A stretch of 8,329 bases of DNA from Pseudomonadota bacterium (GTDB lineage Bacteria > Pseudomonadota > Alphaproteobacteria > Rhizobiales > Xanthobacteraceae). Positions 1 to 5,511 of this stretch are shown in pieces. The position numbers and the translations under genes were made by a program. The notes beneath the pieces were generated by a model that did no database searches, had not been told where the DNA came from, and was given only the letters and a program-made list of their open reading frames with translations. Location of the stretch: the NCBI GenBank assembly GCA_023387555.1, contig JAEWHY010000562.1, positions 1-8,329 on the forward strand, read 5' to 3'. The first letter of the stretch is position 1. Each line of letters begins with the position of its first letter.

Positions 1-195
1 GCGGCCATACCGTCTCTCCTGCCGCAGGATGCGAACGAGCGTAAGACCGCGCTCGCCGCGATCCAGGAGGTCGTGTCCGCGGCCGGCGCCCTGACCGGAG
101 AGGCGGCCGTAAGAATGCAGCGCATCGTCGGTCTGTTCGAGGGCGGGAAACCGCCTGTCGAGACGGTGCAGACGCGCAGGCAGTCAAATTCCTGA
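1..195 (+). CDS. 3' end of an upstream CDS, probably the C-terminus of a DUF3141 protein
   Basis: Frame 1 is open from the window edge to a TGA at 193-195 and gives the last 64 residues of a protein. The piece starts AAIPSLLPQDANERKTALAA and ends in a loose polar tail. It is Ala/Leu-rich and predicted helical, with the pattern 'alanine-leucine-leucine-P, acidic, helix, GALTGEAA, helix, GLFEGG'. From memory this resembles the C-terminal end of DUF3141 proteins, which have an alpha/beta-hydrolase fold related to PHA synthases and are often encoded just before pta-ackA in proteobacteria. It also loosely resembles a TerB-like helical domain, so the family call is moderate. The stop lies only 21 bases before the next ATG, so the gene is most likely the preceding member of the operon. 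That it is coding is supported by the uninterrupted frame and typical high-GC codon use. Confidence 0.6.
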   Translation, partial: AAIPSLLPQDANERKTALAAIQEVVSAAGALTGEAAVRMQRIVGLFEGGKPPVETVQTRRQSNS

Positions 196-216
196 AGGAC
201 AATCGCGAGGCATGCC

Positions 217-1185
217 ATGGCGAGTACCGAGGCGGTTTTATCCGAGGTGAGGCCGCACGCAAAATACGACCGGCTGATCGCACGCGCCCAAACGGTTCCG
301 GCGTCCACCACCATCGTGGTGCATCCCTGCGACGAGACCTCGTTGCGGGGTCCGGTCGAAGCCGCCGAAGCGGGCCTGATCACGCCGATCTTCGTCGGGC
401 CCGCGGAAAAGGTGCGAGCGGTGGCGCAAAAGCACGGCCTCGACATCGCCAGATATGAGCTGGTGGATGCCGAACATAGCGAGGATGCGGCCGCCAAGGG
501 CGTGGAAATGATCCGCGCCGGACAGGGCGAACTGCTCATGAAAGGCAGCCTGCATACCGACGAACTGATGCGCGCCGTGACCTCGTCGAGCACCGGGCTG
601 CGCACGGCACGGCGCATCAGCCACGTGTTCATCATGGATGTGCCGTCGTATTCGGAGACGCTGATCGTGACGGATGCCGCGATCAACATTGCGCCCGATC
701 TCGATGTGAAGCGCGACATCGTCCAGAACGCGATCGACCTTTATGTGCAGATTGTTCCCGGGACGCCGCGTGTCGCGATCCTCTCGGCCGTCGAAACCGT
801 GACCACGAAAATCCCCTCGACCATCGAGGCTGCGGCGCTGTGCAAGATGGCGGATCGCGGACAGATCACGGGAGGCATTCTCGACGGTCCACTCGCCTTC
901 GATAACGCGGTCGACCCCGGGGCCGCCCGAATCAAGGGCATCAAGTCCGAAGTTGCGGGCTATGCGCAGATCCTCGTGGTACCCAATCTCGAGGCCGGCA
1001 ACATGCTGGCGAAAAACCTTATCTTCCTCTCGGGTGCCGATGCCGCCGGTCTGGTGCTCGGGGCGCGGGTGCCGGTCATCCTGACGTCGCGAGCGGATTC
1101 GGTGCGCACGCGGATGGCATCCTGCGCCATCGCGTCATTGTTCGTGAATGCGCGCCGTAACAGCACCGACATTCCGGCCGCGTGA
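217..1185 (+). CDS. pta: Phosphate acetyl/butyryltransferase (Pta family), stand-alone form
   Basis: A 322-residue cytoplasmic enzyme that transfers an acyl group between CoA and phosphate (acetyl-CoA + Pi = acetyl-phosphate + CoA; propionyl or butyryl substrates are possible). The whole length matches the PTA_PTB fold. Family hallmarks are the N-terminal 'HPCDETSLRGPVEAAEAGL' region (residues 36-54), LMKGSLHTDELMRAV (107-121), 'INIAPDLDVKRDIVQNA' (156-172), ILDGPLAFDNAV (221-232), VPNLEAGNMLAKNL (255-268), and C-terminal LTSRADSVRTRMAS (289-302). In the last motif Ser291-Arg292 aligns with the catalytic Ser-Arg pair known in the family. Many alphaproteobacterial homologues are fused to an N-terminal MaoC-type enoyl-CoA hydratase and run to about 460 residues. 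That domain is absent here. ATG 217 is preceded by a purine-rich GCGAGG at 205-210. The gene ends inside the ackA start region, so it is translated with the next gene. Acetyl versus longer acyl preference cannot be read from the sequence. Confidence 0.93.
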   Translation: MASTEAVLSEVRPHAKYDRLIARAQTVPASTTIVVHPCDETSLRGPVEAAEAGLITPIFVGPAEKVRAVAQKHGLDIARYELVDAEHSEDAAAKGVEMIRAGQGELLMKGSLHTDELMRAVTSSSTGLRTARRISHVFIMDVPSYSETLIVTDAAINIAPDLDVKRDIVQNAIDLYVQIVPGTPRVAILSAVETVTTKIPSTIEAAALCKMADRGQITGGILDGPLAFDNAVDPGAARIKGIKSEVAGYAQILVVPNLEAGNMLAKNLIFLSGADAAGLVLGARVPVILTSRADSVRTRMASCAIASLFVNARRNSTDIPAA

Positions 1186-1190
1186 CCGCC

Positions 1191-2411
1191 ATGGACGCAA
1201 TCCTCGTCGTCAATGCAGGTTCATCGAGCGTCAAGTTCCGGGTATTCGAGACCGAGGGTGCCGGCAAAGAACTGCGACAACTCCTGAGCGGCCAGGTCGA
1301 TGGCATCGGGATTCGGCCGAAACTGAAGGCCAGCGGCGGACCTGGCGAGAAGCTCATCGACCGCGACTATGATGCGAAAGAGGTGCCGGACGTCGCGACA
1401 GCGATGCGAACGGCGGGCGCCTGGCTGCGGAGCGAACAGAACCTGCATTTCGCCGCGATCGGTCACCGCGTGGTGCATGGTGGGCCGCATTACGACCGGC
1501 CTGTGCTCGTGAGCGAGAAGGTGCTCAGCGATCTCGAGCGCCTTGTGCCGCTGGCGCCGTTGCACCAGCCGAACAACCTGGCGCCGATCCGCATCCTGCT
1601 CGAACGCGCCCCCGAGATACCGCAGGTCGCATGTTTCGATACCGCGTTCCATCGCGGCCATACCGCGGTCGCGGACCATTATGCGATCCCGGAGCGGTTT
1701 TATGCGGAAGGCGTGCGCCGCTACGGGTTCCACGGCCTTTCTTATGAGTATATCGCCGGGCGCTTCCGCGAGCGCCTGCCCGATCAGGCCGACGGGCGCA
1801 TCGTGGTCGCTCATCTCGGCAGCGGTGCGTCGATGTGTGCGATCGTGAAGGGGCGCAGCGTCGAAAGCACCATGGGATTTACTGCCCTCGATGGCCTGCC
1901 GATGGGTACGCGCTCCGGCCAGATCGATCCGGGGGTCGTGCTTTACCTGCTCAGCGAGAAGGGGATGAGCGCCGACGTCGTGCAGGATTTTCTCTACAAG
2001 GAATGCGGGTTGAAAGGGCTGTCCGGCATCAGCAACGATGTCCGCGAATTGCTGCAAAGCGCCGAGCCCGGCGCGGCGCTGGCCCTGGACCACTTCGTCT
2101 ACCGGATCGGACTCTACGCGGGTTACCTCGCCGGCGCGCTCGGCGGGATCGACAGCTTTGTCTTTACGGCCGGCATCGGGGAGCGTTCGGCCGAGATGCG
2201 GTCGCGGATCAGCGCGCGGCTCGGCTGGCTCGGCGCCGAGATCGATCCGCAGGCCAACGGCAAGGATGAATTCCGCATATCGCGGCCGGGCAGCCGGCTC
2301 GGCGTGTATGTCATCCCGACCAATGAAGAGTTGATGATCGCAAAGCACACCCTGGCGGTGCTGTCGGCAGCAGGCAGTCACGGCGACGCCTCGCACAGGA
2401 GGACGGCATGA
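1191..2411 (+). CDS. ackA: Acetate/propionate-family kinase
   Basis: A 406-residue ASKHA-fold cytoplasmic kinase that converts acyl-phosphate + ADP to the acid + ATP, the partner reaction of the preceding Pta. Both family signatures are present: VNAGSSSVKF (residues 7-16) and IGHRVVHGG (90-98). The residues known to be essential in acetate kinases are all in place: Asn8, Arg93, His125 (APLHQPNN), Asp150 (CFDTAFH), His181 (RYGFHG), Arg241 (GTRSG), and the Glu in IPTNEEL (379-380). The adenosine-binding FTAGIGERS lies at 325-333. Length is normal. I place the start at ATG 1191 because family members begin a few residues before VNAGSS. GTG 1182 overlaps the pta stop as GTGA and would add three residues; neither has a clear Shine-Dalgarno, so translational coupling from pta is likely. 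The 3' end overlaps fabI by four bases. Acetate versus propionate or butyrate preference is not determinable. Confidence 0.95.
   Translation: MDAILVVNAGSSSVKFRVFETEGAGKELRQLLSGQVDGIGIRPKLKASGGPGEKLIDRDYDAKEVPDVATAMRTAGAWLRSEQNLHFAAIGHRVVHGGPHYDRPVLVSEKVLSDLERLVPLAPLHQPNNLAPIRILLERAPEIPQVACFDTAFHRGHTAVADHYAIPERFYAEGVRRYGFHGLSYEYIAGRFRERLPDQADGRIVVAHLGSGASMCAIVKGRSVESTMGFTALDGLPMGTRSGQIDPGVVLYLLSEKGMSADVVQDFLYKECGLKGLSGISNDVRELLQSAEPGAALALDHFVYRIGLYAGYLAGALGGIDSFVFTAGIGERSAEMRSRISARLGWLGAEIDPQANGKDEFRISRPGSRLGVYVIPTNEELMIAKHTLAVLSAAGSHGDASHRRTA
2397..2402 (+). promoter_or_regulatory. Perfect ribosome binding site for fabI inside ackA
   Basis: AGGAGG, the full anti-16S complement, sits five bases before ATG 2408 and within the last codons of ackA. 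It is the strongest Shine-Dalgarno in the operon. It fixes the fabI start and suggests that FabI is made at least as efficiently as the kinase. Confidence 0.8.
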
Positions 2412-3193
2412 GCATCCCCAAGGCAAAGGCGCCGCTGCTGGAGGGAAAACGGGGCCTCATCGTCGGCATTGCCAACGATCAGTCCATCGCCTGGGGATGC
2501 GCGCGCGCCTTTCGCGCGCTCGGCGCCGAAGTCGCAGTGACCTATCTGAACGAGAAGGCCCGGCGCTTCGTCGAACCGCTCGCGAAAGAGCTCGAGGCGC
2601 CGATCTTCATGCCGCTCGACGTCAATGTCGAGGGCGAGACCGAGGCGGTGTTCGCTCAGATCGAGAAGCAGTGGGGCGGGATGGATTTCCTGATCCATTC
2701 GATTGCCTTCTCGCCGAAGGGCGCGCTGCATGGACGGGTCATCGATGTCACCAAGGAAGGTTTTCTCTCGACCATGGATGTGTCCTGCTGGTCATTCCTG
2801 CATATGGCGCATCTCGCCGAGCCACTGATGAAGAACGGCGGCGCCATGTTTGCGATGACCTATTACGGCAGCGAGCGGGTGGTGAAGAATTACAACATCA
2901 TGGGTGTCGCCAAGGCGGCCCTCGAAGCCTCGGTGCGCTATGTCGCGGCTGAGCTTGGGCCCAAGGGAATTCGCGTGCACGCGATTTCGCCGGGGCCATT
3001 GGCGACGCGTGCCGCGTCCGGCATTCCCGAATTCGATGAACTGCTGGAAAAGGCCAAGGAGAAGGCGCCGACGCGCAGCCTTGTCGGCATCGACGACGTC
3101 GGCGTCGCGACCGCCTTCCTTGCGCACGATGCGGCAAGACTGATCACCGGCCAGACACTGTATGTCGACGGCGGCTACCACATCATCGACTAG
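2408..3193 (+). CDS. fabI: FabI-type enoyl-ACP reductase (NADH-dependent SDR), divergent paralogue
   Basis: A 261-residue short-chain dehydrogenase that reduces trans-2-enoyl-ACP (or a related enoyl thioester) to the saturated acyl thioester. The divergent FabI nucleotide-binding motif GIANDQSIAWG is at residues 20-30, and the active-site Tyr-x6-Lys is Tyr162/Lys169 in NYNIMGVAK. The second conserved FabI tyrosine is Tyr152 in MTYYGSERVV. RYVAAELGPKGIRVHAISPGP (177-197) and the C-terminal LYVDGGYHIID complete the fold. Length matches E. coli FabI (262). Odd features: the position of E. coli Gly93, where a known triclosan-resistance substitution lies, is Ala100 (HSIAFSP). The substrate-loop sequence is SPGPLATRAASGI rather than the usual SAGPIRTLAxxGI. 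The cofactor-side Gln40 of E. coli is Leu47. Together with its place after pta-ackA this suggests a second, specialised FabI rather than the sole housekeeping copy, which is inference. The ATG overlaps the ackA TGA (ATGA) and has AGGAGG five bases upstream. Confidence 0.92.
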   Translation: MSIPKAKAPLLEGKRGLIVGIANDQSIAWGCARAFRALGAEVAVTYLNEKARRFVEPLAKELEAPIFMPLDVNVEGETEAVFAQIEKQWGGMDFLIHSIAFSPKGALHGRVIDVTKEGFLSTMDVSCWSFLHMAHLAEPLMKNGGAMFAMTYYGSERVVKNYNIMGVAKAALEASVRYVAAELGPKGIRVHAISPGPLATRAASGIPEFDELLEKAKEKAPTRSLVGIDDVGVATAFLAHDAARLITGQTLYVDGGYHIID

Positions 3194-3218
3194 AGAAATC
3201 GGGTGACTGGAGAAGACG

Positions 3219-3668
3219 ATGGCGACGATCGACGACATTCTGCCGACGGCCAAGGATTGCATGCGCAAGAGCGCGGAGATGGAGGCGCAGAAGGCGGCCG
3301 AATTCATGAAGAAGCGGCAGGCCGCCGAGGCGGAGAAGAAACAGCTTCTCGACCGGCTCAGCAGTCCGTCCGGCGTCAGCGACGAGGAGCGGATGAAGAG
3401 GGCCGCCGCCATCATCAATCGCGCGGTGAGCAACGGTCTCAGCGAAGTCGAGGTCGCACGTTTTTCGAACAAGCTCTTTACCGACAAGGGGCGCGCCATC
3501 AACCAGCAGGAGGCGGGCTGGGAGGAGACGCTCACCGGCTTGCCGAAGGAACTCCATGCGTTCTGGAAGCAGCACCTCGAGCCGCGCGGCTATCACATCA
3601 AGTTCCAGATCGCCGACTGGCCGGACGGAATGCCGGGCGATATCAGCCTGACATTGATGTGGCGTTGA
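3219..3668 (+). CDS. Small coiled-coil protein of unknown function
   Basis: I do not recognise this 149-residue protein. Residues 10-50 are a Lys/Glu/Ala-rich helix with heptad-like spacing (MEAQKAAEFMKKRQAAEAEK), so a coiled coil is likely. Residues 56-95 (DEERMKRAAAIINRAVSNGL, then SEVEVARFSNKLFTDKGRAI) look like further amphipathic helices. Residues 100-149 form a separate module with conserved-looking aromatics (GWEETLTGLP, HAFWKQHLEPRGYHIKF, DWPDGMPGDISLTLMWR) that probably folds as a small alpha/beta unit ending in a strand. There is no signal peptide, membrane segment, metal site or catalytic motif that I can see, so it is presumably cytoplasmic. ATG 3219 has GGAGA at 3209-3213. The gene starts 25 bases after the fabI stop with no hairpin between them, so it is probably co-transcribed with pta-ackA-fabI and may serve that pathway. 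Codon use matches its neighbours. Confidence 0.82.
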   Translation: MATIDDILPTAKDCMRKSAEMEAQKAAEFMKKRQAAEAEKKQLLDRLSSPSGVSDEERMKRAAAIINRAVSNGLSEVEVARFSNKLFTDKGRAINQQEAGWEETLTGLPKELHAFWKQHLEPRGYHIKFQIADWPDGMPGDISLTLMWR

Positions 3669-3737
3669 GCGGGCAGGCGCAACGGTCGCCGCTGTTGGAG
3701 CATTCCGCCACAAACGGCCTCGAGCGTGGTTGATTCA

Positions 3738-3771
3738 TTCAATTTGCGCCGTCTTCCGCGCGCAAATTGAA
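3738..3771. repeat. Perfect 12-bp inverted repeat before the CoA-transferase gene
   Basis: TTCAATTTGCGC at 3738-3749 is answered by its exact reverse complement GCGCAAATTGAA at 3760-3771, with a 10-base loop. It lies in the only sizeable gap between the operon end (3668) and the CoA-transferase start (3838). There is no T-run on either side, so a classic intrinsic terminator is unlikely, although termination of the upstream operon remains possible. The right arm abuts a weak candidate -35 (TTGAAG, 3768-3773), followed after about 17-19 bases by TGTCTACA. That geometry would suit an operator for a dimeric repressor. The repeat itself is certain; its role is inference. Confidence 0.6.
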
Positions 3772-3824
3772 GCCGTATGCCTGATCGATCTGTCTACATT
3801 CCTCGCCGATTGCGCACAGGCATC

Positions 3825-3830
3825 GGGGGA
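3825..3830 (+). promoter_or_regulatory. Ribosome binding site supporting a TTG start at 3838
   Basis: GGGGGA lies seven bases before TTG 3838. No ATG or GTG occurs in frame near the start of the CoA-transferase domain. This site therefore decides the start in favour of 3838 over the more distant TTG at 3730, which would place the 12-bp palindrome inside the coding region and add a non-homologous leader. Confidence 0.5.
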
Positions 3831-3837
3831 ATCGGGC

Positions 3838-5049
3838 TTGATATCCGGAAAGAGTGATGAGGCGGGGCCGCTGGCTGGGGTCCGGGTCATCGAGTTGGGG
3901 ACGCTGATCGCGGGACCGTTTGCATCTCGCGTATTCGCCGACTTTGGCGCGGACGTCATCAAGATCGAGTCGCGCGACGGTGACCCGCTGCGCAAGTGGC
4001 GCGTCCTGCACAACGGCACGTCTCTGTGGTGGCATCTGCAATCGCGGAACAAGCGGCTGTTGTCCCTCAATCTGAAAAGCGAAGAGGGCGTCGCCATTGT
4101 CCGCCAGCTCGTCAAATCCGCGGATGTGGTGATCGAAAACTTCCGTCCGGGAATGCTGGAGAGGCTCGGCCTCGGATGGGACGTGCTCTCCAGGGAGAAT
4201 CCGGATCTCGTCATGGTGCGGATCTCCGGCTTCGGTCAAAGCGGACCCTATCGTGATCGTCCGGGCTTCGGCGCCATCGGCGAGGCGCTGGGCGGCATTC
4301 GCTATACGACCGGTACGCCGGAGGCGCCGCCGTCACGCGTCGGCATCAGCCTGGGGGACTCGCTTGCGTCGCTTCATGCCGTCATCGGTGCGCTGATGGC
4401 GCTGCTGCGCGTCCGGTCGAAGCGCGGCGCGGGACAGGTGGTGGACGTCGCCCTCAGCGAAAGCGTCTTCAACATGATGGAGAGCCTCGTGCCGGAATAC
4501 AGCTATTCCGGGCTCCGGCGCGAACGCACCGGCGGCAAGCTGCCAGGAATCTGTCCGTCGAATACCTATCAGAGCGCCGATGGAGACTGGATCGTGATCG
4601 CGGGCAACAGCGACGCGATCTATCGCCGCTTGATGAATGCGATCGGCAGGCCCGATCTTGCAAGCGATCCAAAGCTGCAGAGCAACGAGGGGCGCGTCAC
4701 CTGCGAAGAAGAAATCGACGGCGCGATTGCGGGCTGGACGGCCGGCGTTGGCACGGCGCATGCCATTCAGGTGCTCCAGGATGCCGATGTGCCCTGTGAC
4801 CGGATCTACTCAGCCGCGGATATCATGGTCGATCCCCAGTTCCGCGAGCGGGAGGCCATCGTCGACACCGAACTGCCCGACGGCACCTCTGTCGCCATGC
4901 CGGGGATTCTTCCGAAGCTGTCCGAGACGCCGGGCCGTCAGCGGTGGCTGGGTGGCGAGATCGGACAGCACACCGACGAGATCCTCCGTGAAATGGGCTT
5001 CGACGTTGAGGAGGTCGCCCGCTTGAAAAGCGCCGGCATCGTGGCTTGA
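3838..5049 (+). CDS. Family III CoA-transferase (CaiB/BaiF)
   Basis: A cytoplasmic enzyme of 403 residues, the normal family size, that moves CoA from an acyl-CoA donor to a carboxylic acid acceptor through an enzyme-bound aspartyl thioester. Landmarks, numbered from TTG 3838: GPLAGVRVIELGTLIAGPFA (10-29), FADFGADVIKIESRDGDPLR (33-52), LNLKSEEG (77-84), VVIENFRPGMLERLGLGWD (97-115), ISGFGQSGPYRDRPGF (129-144), and GISLGDSLASLH (169-180). In the last, Asp174 (codon 4357-4359) is the expected catalytic aspartate. The C-terminal domain carries the usual CPSNTYQSADGDWIVIA and the closing PGRQRWLGGEIGQHTDEIL. The substrate cannot be predicted, since formyl-, succinyl-, carnitine- and dicarboxyl-CoA transferases share these motifs. 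A frame open back to TTG 3730 would add 36 residues with no family match. It lies 169 bases after the unknown small protein and probably has its own promoter. Confidence 0.9.
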   Translation: MISGKSDEAGPLAGVRVIELGTLIAGPFASRVFADFGADVIKIESRDGDPLRKWRVLHNGTSLWWHLQSRNKRLLSLNLKSEEGVAIVRQLVKSADVVIENFRPGMLERLGLGWDVLSRENPDLVMVRISGFGQSGPYRDRPGFGAIGEALGGIRYTTGTPEAPPSRVGISLGDSLASLHAVIGALMALLRVRSKRGAGQVVDVALSESVFNMMESLVPEYSYSGLRRERTGGKLPGICPSNTYQSADGDWIVIAGNSDAIYRRLMNAIGRPDLASDPKLQSNEGRVTCEEEIDGAIAGWTAGVGTAHAIQVLQDADVPCDRIYSAADIMVDPQFREREAIVDTELPDGTSVAMPGILPKLSETPGRQRWLGGEIGQHTDEILREMGFDVEEVARLKSAGIVA

Positions 5050-5054
5050 GACAA

Positions 5055-5080
5055 CAGCGGCGAGCCCGCCGGCTTCGCTG
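5055..5080. terminator. Hairpin between the CoA-transferase gene and convergent tRNA-Arg
   Basis: CAGCG (5055-5059) pairs with CGCTG (5076-5080). After a two-base bulge, GAGCC (5062-5066) pairs with GGCTT (5071-5075, including one G-U) around the loop CGCC. It starts six bases after the CoA-transferase stop and lies between two convergent genes, the usual place for a shared terminator. There is no T-run on the plus side. On the minus side the stem is followed by TTGTCT, which is only weakly U-rich. Confidence 0.45.
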
Positions 5081-5112
5081 CAGGCCAAGATGATCTAACT
5101 ATCTGAAATCGT

Positions 5113-5189
5113 TGGCGCACCCGACACGATTCGAACGTGTGACCTTTGCCTTCGGAGGGCAACGCTCTATCCAGCTGAGCTACGGGTGC
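5113..5189 (-). tRNA. tRNA-Arg, anticodon CCG
   Basis: Read on the minus strand, the 77 bases fold into a complete cloverleaf. The acceptor GCACCCG pairs with CGGGTGC, and the D stem is GCTC/GAGC around AGCTGGATA. The anticodon stem TTGCC/GGCAA encloses the loop CTCCGAA, with anticodon CCG reading codon CGG. The variable loop is AGGTC, and the T stem ACACG/CGTGT surrounds TTCGAAT. The discriminator is G and the terminal CCA is encoded in the genome. All stems are fully paired, so it should be functional. It is convergent with the CoA-transferase gene and divergent from the porin gene. No integrase or duplicated 3' end is visible, so the gene does not look used as an attachment site here. Confidence 0.97.
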
Positions 5190-5199
5190 TTCGGCCCCC

Positions 5200-5228
5200 T
5201 CATAGCGCATGCAGCGCCCGCGCGGCAA
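5200..5228 (-). promoter_or_regulatory. Sigma-70-type promoter of tRNA-Arg
   Basis: On the minus strand TTGCCG (5223-5228) and CTATGA (5200-5205) are separated by exactly 17 bases. The -10 ends ten bases before the first tRNA base, followed by a G-rich GAGGGGG-type discriminator, as expected for a strongly expressed, stringently controlled stable-RNA promoter. Placement and spacing fit well; activity is inferred. Confidence 0.55.
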
Positions 5229-5313
5229 TGCCCGGTTTCGGGCCAGACCGCGGCCCGGTTAGAAAACTCCGCCTCGAAAAGAGCCTGGCTGGTCGCGCGC
5301 AGGTCGCTTTCCC

Positions 5314-5349
5314 GGGTCCTGGGAGCCGCCGGTTCCCGGCTTCGGACCC
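5314..5349. repeat. Nested hairpin in the tRNA-porin gap
   Basis: The outer arms GGGTCC (5314-5319) and GGACCC (5344-5349) are exact reverse complements. Inside them GGGAGCC (5321-5327) pairs with GGTTCCC (5331-5337) around a three-base loop, with one G-U. No T-run follows on either strand, so an ordinary terminator is unlikely. It could be a structured leader, part of a small RNA, or chance in GC-rich DNA. Confidence 0.45.
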
Positions 5350-5385
5350 TACGATGACCGCTCAACCAGGCATCGCGGCCAGCGA

Positions 5386-5402
5386 GTTTACCCTCCGTAA
5401 AC
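5386..5402. promoter_or_regulatory. AT-rich dyad upstream of the porin gene, possible operator or promoter element
   Basis: GTTTAC (5386-5391) and GTAAAC (5397-5402) form an exact inverted repeat with a five-base spacer. They begin an unusually AT-rich stretch that also contains CCGTTACGG (5409-5417) and GTTCATTAAGCATAAC. The location, 110-125 bases before the porin ATG, suits a regulator site. No regulator can be named from the sequence. Confidence 0.35.
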
Positions 5403-5432
5403 CATACTCCGTTACGGTTCATTAAGCATAAC

Positions 5433-5446
5433 GCGCGCCGGCGCGC
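5433..5446. repeat. 14-bp perfect GC palindrome
   Basis: GCGCGCCGGCGCGC is its own reverse complement and directly follows the AT-rich stretch before the porin gene, near where a transcription start would be expected. Because it has no loop it is more likely a protein-binding or chance palindrome than an RNA hairpin. Confidence 0.35.
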
Positions 5447-5511
5447 CGGGATGTCGCTGCACTGAAGGTTGCGGCGGATCCGGAGCGAGCGCGGCCTCCG
5501 GGAGCTTTGCG

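Larger units (their letters stand above)
5190..5511. other. Gene-free divergent region between tRNA-Arg and the porin gene
   Basis: About 320 bases with no convincing gene. From left to right it holds the tRNA promoter (5200-5228), a 6-bp hairpin CGGGCC/GGCCCG at 5239-5257, and a nested hairpin at 5314-5349. Then come the dyad GTTTAC-N5-GTAAAC at 5386-5402 within an AT-rich stretch to about 5430, the 14-bp GC palindrome at 5433-5446, and the porin ribosome binding site GGGAG at 5500-5504. The porin promoter probably lies in the AT-rich stretch 5386-5430, but I cannot assign clean -35/-10 boxes. Open frames here are short and lack family-like sequence. Confidence 0.6.

Noticed and set aside
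1221..2426. A 401-codon minus-strand open frame covering almost all of ackA
   Set aside because: It lies fully antisense to a kinase with every catalytic residue intact. The translation is Arg/Ala/Asp/His-rich without any family motif. Long antisense frames are common in GC-rich coding DNA.
2792..3713. Two minus-strand frames opposite fabI and the small coiled-coil gene
   Set aside because: The plus-strand reading gives a complete FabI and a protein with a ribosome binding site and operon spacing. The antisense frames show only biased composition.
5200..5250. An alternative reading of CCCGGTTTCGGG (5231-5242) and CGGGCC/GGCCCG (5239-5257) as a terminator
   Set aside because: It lies upstream of both divergent genes with no T-run. 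The short GC stems are expected by chance in this composition.
5310..5350. Possible degenerate tRNA or tRNA fragment (GGTTCCCGGCTTC resembles a T-arm)
   Set aside because: There is no GTTCRA T-loop, no D or anticodon arm in the right place, and no match to the adjacent tRNA-Arg 3' end, so it is not an attachment-site duplication.
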